A DNA stretch of 64,000 nucleotides from Streptomyces hayashii. Its GTDB lineage: Bacteria; Actinomycetota; Actinomycetes; Streptomycetales; Streptomycetaceae. A program made the position numbers and the translations under genes. The stretch covers positions 1-64,000 of the forward strand of contig NZ_JAHHIU010000003.1 of NCBI RefSeq assembly GCF_024539815.1. The letters are read 5' to 3'. Positions 50,626 to 59,200 of this stretch are shown here, one piece after another. Numbering within the stretch: position 1 is the stretch's first letter; each line of letters opens with the position of its first letter. The notes under the pieces were generated by a model. The model was not told where the DNA came from. It ran no database searches and was given only the letters and a program-made list of their open reading frames with translations.

Positions 50626-51357
50626 ATGACCACGACGCCCGCCACCGACGACGCCTACCGATTCGACGATCTCACTGCCCTGTTCATCAACTGCACCCTC
50701 AAGCCGTCCCCGCAGCTGAGCCACACCCAGGGCCTGATCGACAAGAGCGCGGAGATCATGATGTCGCGCGGTGTCACCACCTCCGAGATCCGTGCCGTCG
50801 ACCACGACATCGCCCCCGGCGTCTACCCGGACATGACCGAGCACGGCTTCGCCGTCGACGAGTGGCCCGCGCTGTACGAGCGGGTGATGGCCGCGGACAT
50901 CCTGGTCATCGCCGGCCCGATCTGGCTCGGCGACAACAGCTCGGTGACCAAGAAGGTCATCGAGCGGCTCTACGCCTGCTCCAGCCTCCTCAACTCGCAG
51001 GGACAGTACGCCTATTACGGCCGTGTCGGCGGCTGTCTGATCACCGGCAACGAGGACGGTGTGAAGCACTGTGCGATGAACGTCCTCTACAGCCTCCAGC
51101 ACCTCGGCTACACCATTCCGCCGCAGGCCGACGCCGGCTGGATCGGACCGGCCGGCCCCGGACCGTCGTACCTGGACCCCGGCTCGGGCGGCCCGGAGAA
51201 CGACTTCACCAACCGCAACACCACCTTCATGGCCTGGAACCTGATGCACCTGGCCGCCATGCTCAAGCGCGGCAACGGCATCCCGGCCCACGGCAACCAG
51301 CGCTCCGAGTGGGAAGCGGGCTGCCGCTTCGACGCACCGAACCCAGAGCACCGTTGA
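50626..51357 (+). CDS. Flavodoxin-fold NAD(P)H-dependent oxidoreductase, copy 2
   Basis: The 243-residue protein matches the one at 27545 from RFDDL-ALFINCTLKPSPQLSHTQGLIDKS to the end (EHR), with few substitutions. The FMN-binding regions ADILVIAGPIWLGDNSS and GGCLITGNEDG are identical in type. Such close paralogues 23 kb apart suggest recent duplication or gene conversion. Here it follows a TerD-like gene, whereas copy 1 precedes a DM13 relic. The spacer 51358-51622 has no recognised gene. Confidence 0.87.
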   Translation: MTTTPATDDAYRFDDLTALFINCTLKPSPQLSHTQGLIDKSAEIMMSRGVTTSEIRAVDHDIAPGVYPDMTEHGFAVDEWPALYERVMAADILVIAGPIWLGDNSSVTKKVIERLYACSSLLNSQGQYAYYGRVGGCLITGNEDGVKHCAMNVLYSLQHLGYTIPPQADAGWIGPAGPGPSYLDPGSGGPENDFTNRNTTFMAWNLMHLAAMLKRGNGIPAHGNQRSEWEAGCRFDAPNPEHR

Positions 51358-51622
51358 GCGATCGAACGCCCATTGCCTTGGTGGTGCGCCCCGATTTCCC
51401 AGAGGCAACCGGAGGTCGAGTGCCGGGGGAGTTCGTGACGCTCACCAACGGCAGCGGCACACTACTGCAGGCGCTCCAGCCCGGTGTTCGTACCTGCGGC
51501 ACCTTGCTCACCCGACGACCTCTCCGGCTGGCGTGACTCGCTTGTGCACCGTTCAAGCGCGCTGATGCGGGCCGGGATAACGATGACGACAACGCAGGGC
51601 GGAGGCGGGGCACGCACATACC

Positions 51623-53020
51623 CTAGGAACTGCGTTCCGAGACGGACTGCGGAGAGAGCAGGAGATCGAGCCAGACTCTGTCGCGCAGTTCAATACCCTC
51701 GATGAGGGTGTCGGATGCGTAGCCGGCACGGGTGGTGAAGGCGTCCCGTTCGATGGTCCGCATACGGAATCCCTGTCGCTGGTAGAAGCGCAGGTTGCCG
51801 GTGTCGGCCGCAGCGGTGGCGACCAGCATGCGTCGTCCCGACTCGCGCGAGGCCAGGTCGATCGCCCGGCGCACCAGACGGCTGCCCACGCCGGCGCGTT
51901 GAAGGTCTTCCCGTACGGCCATGTTCTTGATCTCGAAGGTGTCGCCCTGGTCGGTTGCCACCAATTGCAGATGACCGACCGCGTCCGTTCCCCGCAACGC
52001 GACGAGCACGCGCCCGTCCTCGATGTAGGAGTCGAGCTGTGCCGGTGAGTCCTCGGCCAGTTCGAACAGCGGCCTGATGTTGTCCCGTGGGCCGTCGTAC
52101 AGCACCACGCTCACCTCGTCCGGGACGTCGACCGACGCAGCCGAGTGGGGCGCGGCTCCGGTCGGTGGGACCCCTCTCACCAGCACGGCGCGGGTGTACA
52201 GCAGGTGGAATCCCCGGCGCTGCACGTTCTGCTGGGACCTGGAACCCGGCTGCGTGGTCACGACGGCCAGGTCGCATCCGGAGGTAGCGGCGTCGGCGAG
52301 CCGAGCAGCGAGCAAGGCTGTCTGCACGCCGCGACGGCGGTGGGCAGGGGCCGTCGCCGCACCTGTGAGCTGCGCGACGCCGTCCGCGACGCGGAGGCTG
52401 CCGCCTCCGGCGACGATGCCGTCACAGAGCGCGATGTACGGCACCACGCCGGCCGCCGTGAAGTCCCGCTCCGCGTTCGCGAGCACGTCACGCGGGAACT
52501 CCTCGTGCGAGGGCACCCCTTGTCCGTCGGGATGAGCGAACCCGTCAGTCACCACGTCCAGCCACGCATCGAACTCCTCATCGCGAGCCACCCGGACGTC
52601 GATGTCAGGCGGAGCCACCCGCTCGTACGCGCTGCCGAGAGCGAGGCCGAGGACGTTCTCGAACGCCTCCAGCCGATAGCCGCGCGCCGTGAGCAGGGCG
52701 CTGACCGCGGGATCGGCCAACGCGGACACCTCGGCCTGCACCGCAGCACTGCGAGCGGCGAAGGCGCGCTCGATCTCGTCGAGTGCGGCCGTATCGGGCA
52801 GGTCTGCGAATCCCAGGCCGGCGATCTTGTTGAACGGCGAGCCGTCCTCGGCGAACGTGGCCACGCCGCCGCCCGTTCGCGTCACGAATCCGACGTCGTC
52901 TCCCCGGCGCAGACAGGCGGCTTCGGTCGCCGCGGCCATCAGCTCGGCCTCGACTCGTTCGAGGCGCTTCGCCAAGGCGACGTCACAGAAGAGCGATCCC
53001 CGATTCATGTACGCCCGCAT
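51623..53020 (-). CDS. Tandem GNAT acetyltransferase
   Basis: The 465-residue protein fuses two GNAT folds. The first (about 130-290) has TGAATAPAHRRRGVQTALL for acetyl-CoA binding. The second (about 310-440) has IKNMAVREDLQRAGVGSRLVRRAI and TAAADTGNLRFYQRQGF. The N-terminal 130 residues carry a degenerate acetyltransferase-like segment. The substrates are unknown; in such fusions one domain is often catalytically weak. It is convergent with the preceding oxidoreductase gene and divergent from the duplicated SPFH block. Confidence 0.85.
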   Translation of the reverse strand: MRAYMNRGSLFCDVALAKRLERVEAELMAAATEAACLRRGDDVGFVTRTGGGVATFAEDGSPFNKIAGLGFADLPDTAALDEIERAFAARSAAVQAEVSALADPAVSALLTARGYRLEAFENVLGLALGSAYERVAPPDIDVRVARDEEFDAWLDVVTDGFAHPDGQGVPSHEEFPRDVLANAERDFTAAGVVPYIALCDGIVAGGGSLRVADGVAQLTGAATAPAHRRRGVQTALLAARLADAATSGCDLAVVTTQPGSRSQQNVQRRGFHLLYTRAVLVRGVPPTGAAPHSAASVDVPDEVSVVLYDGPRDNIRPLFELAEDSPAQLDSYIEDGRVLVALRGTDAVGHLQLVATDQGDTFEIKNMAVREDLQRAGVGSRLVRRAIDLASRESGRRMLVATAAADTGNLRFYQRQGFRMRTIERDAFTTRAGYASDTLIEGIELRDRVWLDLLLSPQSVSERSS

Positions 53021-53033
53021 CTCGTCTCGACGC

Positions 53034-53306
53034 TCATGCCCCGAGGCTAGCCGCCGACCGCCGAGGCGGGGCAGTCGAGATTCTTACGGTTTCGGGAAGG
53101 GCCGAGGGTGGACCGCGCTCGGCCCGGGCAGCACCTGCTGGCTGGGCGGTGGTGAATGCGACCATGACGCCCTCGGGGAGTGGGCAGTAGACGCCGTCGA
53201 TCCCGTTCAGTGCCTCCACCAGCAGCGCGCCGGCCGGTGGTTGACGGTCGGTCAGCATCTCGGCGCAGCCGTCCAGGAACCGCTCAGGAAGTTGTCGGTC
53301 TGTCAT
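53034..53306 (-). pseudogene. Hybrid ORF: PucR N-terminal stub fused to unrelated sequence
   Basis: Codons 1-18 (MTDRQLPERFLDGCAEML) match the N terminus of the PucR regulator at 12700. After that, near 53258, similarity stops and another frame piece follows (LLVEALNGIDGVYCPLPEG), which faintly resembles a PLP-aminotransferase C-terminal block. It marks the left edge of the second duplication copy. A 90-residue product is possible but unlikely to be functional. Confidence 0.65.
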
Positions 53307-53379
53307 GCCATCCCCCCGAATTTTGACGCGTCGGTGACGGTTTCTTAGCGGCTACCGGCATGCAGAGCCTCATGAACAC

Positions 53380-53394
53380 TGCCGGGAACCGGCA
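53380..53394. promoter_or_regulatory. Conserved inverted repeat, copy 2
   Basis: The 15-nt TGCCGGGAACCGGCA is identical to 12774-12788. It may let the regulator of copy 1 act on this operon too. Confidence 0.5.
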
Positions 53395-53555
53395 ATGCGC
53401 GGTCCGGATCGAGTCGTGCAGGATGGACCGCGGGGAGCACGGCGGATGGTTTCGATGCCGGGCACCGGCAGGTGACCGGCACCGAAACCCGGAACGACTG
53501 TGCGCCGTCGAAGCCGGCGTTCTTGCGCGCCGCGGGCGGAAAGGGGGATCAGGAG

Positions 53556-54038
53556 ATGCGGACATTTCTGGTGGCGGCGACGGGCCTGCCCACGATCCTG
53601 CTGACCGCTGCCCTCGTCGTGGTCGTCTGCTTCTGGCTTCTGTGTGCCGTGGGCGCCATCGGCGTCGACAGCTTCGACACGGACGTGGACCTGCGGGCAT
53701 GGCATATGGGCGGGGTTCCGGTGGCGGTCGCCTTCTCCGTGCTGACGGTGCTCGCCTGGTCCTTGAGTGTCGGCGCGGCGGTCGTGGTCGCCGTGTTCGG
53801 CCCCTCCGGGCCTGTCACCTGGCTGCTGCACCTGACCGCGCCTGCGGGCGCTCTGCTGGTCGCTTGGGTCGTGACCTGTCTGATCGTGCGGCCGTTGCAC
53901 AGCCTCTTCCCGGACGAACCCGGGCTGTCCGTGCTGAGCGAGGCTCGCACGGGCGACGACACGGGACCACGAGGCGCCGGGAGCCGCGACCCCTATGGGG
54001 GCGCATCCCGTGCCGCCGCGCGGCATCGCGCTGCCTGA
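53556..54038 (+). CDS. Small membrane protein, YqiJ-like N-terminal half, copy 2
   Basis: The 160-residue protein parallels the one at 12949: MRTFLVAATGLPTILLTAAL, the middle helices, RPLHSLFPDEP, then a polar tail ending in RDPYGGASRAAARHRAA. The OB-fold domain expected in YqiJ/NfeD-like proteins is missing in the same place, so the loss predates duplication. ATG 53556 has AGGAG immediately upstream. It is probably the membrane partner of the SPFH protein encoded 81 nt downstream. Confidence 0.7.
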   Translation: MRTFLVAATGLPTILLTAALVVVVCFWLLCAVGAIGVDSFDTDVDLRAWHMGGVPVAVAFSVLTVLAWSLSVGAAVVVAVFGPSGPVTWLLHLTAPAGALLVAWVVTCLIVRPLHSLFPDEPGLSVLSEARTGDDTGPRGAGSRDPYGGASRAAARHRAA

Positions 54039-54119
54039 GCCCCGACATCTCCGCCGGATCTCACCTCCGGCCCCTTTCTTCTTCCTGCTCAACTCCCTTA
54101 CGCCTCAAGGACGTATGCC

Positions 54120-56153
54120 ATGACTGCCATGATCGTGGGCATCGGCGTGCTCGTCGCCGTCTGCCTCGTTGCCGTACTCGTCGTCTCTCTGTTGTTCCGG
54201 AAGGTGGAGCAGGGCAAAGCGCTGATCGTCTCCAAGACGCGCAGGGTCGACGTGACGTTCACCGGGCAGGTCGTGCTGCCGGTGCTGCACAAGGCCGAGG
54301 TGATGGACATCTCGGTGAAGACCATCGAGATCACCCGGGCCGGAAAAGAGGGGCTGATCTGCCGGGACAACATCCGCGCGGACATCCGGATTTCCTTCTT
54401 CGTGAAGGTGAACAAGACCGCCGAGGACGTCGTCAAGGTCGCCCAGGCCGTCGGCACCGCTCGGGCGAGCGACCGGGACACGCTGCAGGAGCTGTTCCAC
54501 GCCAAGTTCTCCGAGGCGCTCAAGACCGTCGGAAAGCAGCTGGACTTCACCGACCTCTACACCAAGCGCGAGGAGCTGCGCTACCGGATCATCGAGGTCA
54601 TCGGCGTCGACCTCAACGGCTACCACCTCGAGGACGCGGCGATCGACTATCTGGAGCAGACGCCCCTCACCCAGCTCGACCCGGCCAACGTCCTGGACGC
54701 CCAGGGCATCCGCAAGATCACCGAGCTGACGGCGATCGAGCACGTGCGCACCAACGAGTTCCAGCGCCACGAGGAGAAGGAGATCACGCGGCAGAACGTC
54801 GACGCTCGCGAGGCCATCCTGGAGCTGGAGCGCAGGCAGGCCGATGCCGAGATCAAGCAGCGCCGGGAGATCGGCACCGTGCGGGCCCGGGAGGAGGCCG
54901 AGACGGCACGGGTGGTGGAGGAGGAGCGGCTGCGCTCCCAGGGCGCGTTCCTCAAGACCGAGGAACAGCTCGGCATCCAGCGCGAGAACCAGGCCCGTGA
55001 AGTCGCCGTAGCGGCGAAGAACCGCGAACGGGTCATCGCCATCGAGAACGAGCGCATCGAGAAGGACCGGCTCCTCGAAGTCATCGCCCGGGAGCGGGAG
55101 ACCGAGCTGACCCGGATCGCCGCCTCCAAGGAGGTCGAGGCCCAGAAGCGGGAGATCGCCGAGGTCGTGCGGGAGCGCGTCGCGGTGGACCGTACGGTCG
55201 CCGAGCAGGAGGAGTCCATCAAGAAGCTGCGCGCTGTCGAGGAGGCGGAGCGCGACCGTCAGACCGTGATCATCGCCGCCGAGGCCGAGGCGCAGGAGAA
55301 GCTGGTCAAGGACATCAAGGCCGCGGAGGCCGCCGAGCAGGCCGCCACCCACCGCGCGGCCGAGGAACTCACGCTGGCCGAGGCCCGGTTGAAGTCGGCG
55401 GACCTCGACGCGCGGGCCAAGGTGCGGCTCGCCGAGGGTGTTCAGGCGGAGGCCGCCGCCGAAGGGCTGGCCGCTGTGCAGGTCCGTGACAAGGAGGCCG
55501 AGGTCATCGAGAAGGCCGGCCGCGCGGAAGCCGGGGCGACCCAGGCCCGGATGCTCGCCGAGGCGGAGGGCACCAAGGCGCAGGCCATGGCCGAGGCACA
55601 GGCCATCGGCGAGAAGCTCAAGGCCGAGGCCGCCGGTCTCACCGAGAAGGCCGCCGCGATGGCCGCCCTCGACGACTCCTCCCGCGGTCACGAGGAGTAC
55701 CGGCTGCGGCTGCAGGCGGAGAAGGACATCCGGCTCGCCGGGCTCGACGTGCAGCGGCAGGTCGCCGAGGCGCAGGCCACCGTGCTGGCCACCGGGCTGG
55801 AGAACGCCGACATCAACATCGTCGGCGGGGAGTCGGTCTTCTTCGACCGGCTGATGTCCTCGATCGCTCTCGGCAAGAGTGTCGACGGCTTCGTGCAGCA
55901 CTCCGAGACCGCGCAGGCCCTCGCGAAGCCCTGGCTGGACGGCACTTCCGGCTTCACCGACGACCTGAGCCGGATCCTCGGCTCGGTCTCGACGGCCGAT
56001 GTGCAGAACCTCACCGTCTCCGCGCTGCTGATGAAGCTCATGAACAACGGCGGCGCGGATGCCGGACAGCTCCGGCAGCTCCTGGACAAGGCAGGTGAGC
56101 TGGGCCTCGCCGACACCTCGCTGGCCGCGCTCAACGGCAGCGTCAGGCCCTGA
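54120..56153 (+). CDS. SPFH/band-7 flotillin-like protein (YqiK type), copy 2
   Basis: The 677-residue protein is collinear with that at 13515: membrane helix (3-25), SPFH domain, Ala/Glu-rich coiled coil and flotillin tail. Substitutions are few (for example SKLRKVD to SKTRRVD) and there are no gaps. Such strong constraint suggests that both copies function, perhaps in mixed oligomers, though that is inference. The gene is 115 nt upstream of the ATPase copy, with the conserved hairpin between them. Confidence 0.93.
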   Translation: MTAMIVGIGVLVAVCLVAVLVVSLLFRKVEQGKALIVSKTRRVDVTFTGQVVLPVLHKAEVMDISVKTIEITRAGKEGLICRDNIRADIRISFFVKVNKTAEDVVKVAQAVGTARASDRDTLQELFHAKFSEALKTVGKQLDFTDLYTKREELRYRIIEVIGVDLNGYHLEDAAIDYLEQTPLTQLDPANVLDAQGIRKITELTAIEHVRTNEFQRHEEKEITRQNVDAREAILELERRQADAEIKQRREIGTVRAREEAETARVVEEERLRSQGAFLKTEEQLGIQRENQAREVAVAAKNRERVIAIENERIEKDRLLEVIARERETELTRIAASKEVEAQKREIAEVVRERVAVDRTVAEQEESIKKLRAVEEAERDRQTVIIAAEAEAQEKLVKDIKAAEAAEQAATHRAAEELTLAEARLKSADLDARAKVRLAEGVQAEAAAEGLAAVQVRDKEAEVIEKAGRAEAGATQARMLAEAEGTKAQAMAEAQAIGEKLKAEAAGLTEKAAAMAALDDSSRGHEEYRLRLQAEKDIRLAGLDVQRQVAEAQATVLATGLENADINIVGGESVFFDRLMSSIALGKSVDGFVQHSETAQALAKPWLDGTSGFTDDLSRILGSVSTADVQNLTVSALLMKLMNNGGADAGQLRQLLDKAGELGLADTSLAALNGSVRP

Positions 56154-56198
56154 CCGCCACCGGGTCCGACCGGCACGGCCACGGCCCGATCCCGAACC

Positions 56199-56241
56199 GT
56201 GGTCCGGAGCTGCCGCACAGGGGACGGCAGCTCCGGACCAC
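56199..56241 (+). promoter_or_regulatory. Intra-operon hairpin, copy 2
   Basis: Perfect 17-nt arms (GTGGTCCGGAGCTGCCG and its complement, 56199-56215 and 56225-56241) flank the loop CACAGGGGA. It ends 27 nt before the ATPase ATG at 56269. The loop is identical to copy 1, while bases just outside differ. Confidence 0.65.
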
Positions 56242-56268
56242 GTCGCTCCGACTTCCGAGAGGGACTCC

Positions 56269-59200
56269 ATGACCACCGGGACCACCGGTTTGGACACCGG
56301 CACGTACGAGGTGCTGCGCGACCGTCTCACCGCGCAGGCCGCCGAGCTCGCCCGGCGCGCCGAGGCGCTCAACGCCCTGCGAACCGAGGAGTTCGGCGCC
56401 AGCCGGCTGGAGCTGACGAGCACCCGGCGGCTGCGCACCGAGCACAACTGCGTGCCCCGCGACGTCGTCGCCGTCGGCGAGACACTCCTCTTCGGCCACA
56501 ACGTCTTCCTCGGCCTGAAGCCGGAGGTGACGGTGGGCGACGTCTTCGCCCTGTACGACCGTGACCTGAACCGGCTGCCTGAGGATGCCGTGCCCGGTCT
56601 GCTCGACGACCCCGTCTTCGGCCACGAGTTCGCGGCCCTGTACCGCTACTACCGCCAGGCCCACCTGCTCCAGCTCCGGCGCGTCGACGGCAGGTTGCTG
56701 GCCGTCTTCCAGACCGGCGAGAAGGCCGGTGACATCCGGGTCCTGCGCTGGGCGCTGACCGATGATGGCCGGGCGACCTTCCTGGACGCGCGTGGCGACC
56801 GCGACCACGTCTTCCCGCCCTCCCACGACTTCGCGTGGAAGCAGACGAGCCGGGAGCACCACGTCCTTGGCCGTCACCCCCATGTCTCCATCGAGGGTGC
56901 GGTCTTCGTCCAGACGGTCGGCGGCACGCTGACCGTCAAGGTGGAGGACAACACCGAGACCGGCGAGGGGATCTACGCCGAGCCGGTCACCGAACCGCTG
57001 CAATCCCTTGCCGACGCGGACATCTCGTACGCGCGTGTAGGCCCCCTCATCCTCTTGGACATCCGCCCTTACAACGAGGACGTTCACCGCTACCTCGTGT
57101 TCAACACGCTCACCAAGAGCGTCGTCCGGCTCGACGGCATCGGCCAAGCATGCCGTGCCCTGCCCGAGGACCAGGGGATCGTCTTCCCCGGCGGCTACTG
57201 CCTTGCCACCGGGACGTACAAGACATTCGACGGCATCGACACTGCGGATCTGGAGTTCGAGCGGGTCGTGCGTTCCCCGAACGGTGAGGACGTGCTGTTC
57301 GCGTTCCACGCGCGTGTGGAGGGCCGCAGCCTGCTGCTGCCGTACAACATGATCCGCAAGGAGACCGTCACCCCGCTGTCCTGCCACGGCTGGGCCCTCT
57401 TCGACGACGGCGCGCTGATGGTGCTGCGTGCCGACAGCGATGAGCCGCAGCGCGTCCACCCGCTCCAGCTGTGGAACTCCCCCTACGTTTCCGACACCCA
57501 CGCCGCCGCCCAGCCCGTCGGCACCGGCCCGCTCGCCCGCGTCGGCAACGCGGACCTCGTCCGCGGCATCTCCGACTGCCTGTCCATCACGCGCGCCGTC
57601 AACGAGACCACCCCGACGAGCGAGGTCTACGAGGCACTGGCCGCCACGTGCGTGCGGGCCACCGACTTCTACCACTGGCTGGGCGAGCCGGAACTCGGCG
57701 ACCTGCACACGCCGCTCACGCAGGTCCGGGCCACCGCCGAGCAAGTGCTGGCCGAGTTCGAGACCGTCCAGGCCCTCACCCGCCAGGCAGCCGACACGCT
57801 CGCCCAGGCAGCCGCACAAGTGGCAGGGATCGTACGACGCCTGCGCGGCGAGACCCCGCGCAGCGCCGCCGCCTGGGTCACCGGGCTGACCGAACTGCGC
57901 CACGCGCAGGGCCACCTGCTCACCCTCAGGGACATGCGGTACGCGGACACCGCCCGCATCGACGAACTCGCCGCCGACGTGGAGGCCGACCTCGCCACTT
58001 TCGGGCAGCGGGCCGTCGCCCACCTGGCCCGCGAGGACGCGTTCACAGGTCACCAGGCCGACATCGAGCAGCTCGTCGCCGACGCCGAGACGATCGCCAC
58101 GGTCGCAGAGGCCGCACCCGTCGCCGCCCGTCTCGACGAACTCGCCGACGGGCTGCGCACGGTGGCCGAGGTCGTCACCGGCCTCGACATCGGCGACGCC
58201 ACCGTCCGCACCTCCATCCTGGAGCGGATCACCGATGTCCTGGGCGGCGTCAACCGCGCCCGCGCCACCCTCGACGGCCGTCGCCGCGCGCTCCTAGACC
58301 GAGAGGGACGCGCCGAGTTCGCAGCCGAGTTCGCACTGCTCGGCCAGGCCGCCATCGGCGCGCTCGCGGCAGCCGACAGCCCAGAGGCGTGCGACGAACA
58401 ACTCGCCCGCATGCTGGTGCGGGTGGAGAACCTGGAGTCCCGGTTCGCCGAGTTCGACGACTTCCTCGGCGATCTGGCGGACAAGCGCGACGAGGTCCAC
58501 GAGGCGTTCTCCGCCCGTCAGCAGACCCTCGCCGACGCCCGTGCCCGCCGCGCCGAACGCCTGGCCGACTCGGCCGGGCGCGTCCTGCGGACGGTCGCCC
58601 GCCGCGCCGGCACACTCGCCGACACGGACGCGATCGCCACGTACTTCACCTCCGACCCGATGCCCGCAAAGATCCGCCGCCTCGCCGACGAGCTGCGAGA
58701 CCTCGGCGACCAGGTCAGGGCGGAGGAACTGGACGGCCGTCTGAAGGCCGCCCGCCAGGAGGCGTTGCGCGCCCTGCGCGACCGCACCGACCTGTACACC
58801 GCCGACGGCCGCACCCTCCGACTGGGCAGCCACCGCTTCGCCGTCAACACCCAGCCCCTCGACCTCACCCTCATCCCTCACGGCGACACCCTCGCCTTCG
58901 CGCTCACCGGCACCGACTACCGCTCGCCGGTCACGGACCCCGACTTCGCCGCCACCCGCCCCTACTGGGATCGCCCGCTGCCCTCGGAGTCACCCGAGGT
59001 CTACCGTGCCGAGCACCTCGCCGCCCGCCTGCTGGCCGAACACGGACCCGAGGCTCTGGCGCAGGCCGACCTGCCCGCACTCGTCCGGCAGGCGGCGGAG
59101 GCTGCATACGACGAGGGCCACCAGCACGGCGTCCACGACCACGACGCGGTCCTGATCCTCACGACACTCCTGCGCCTGCACGAGGGCGCCGGCCTGCTGC

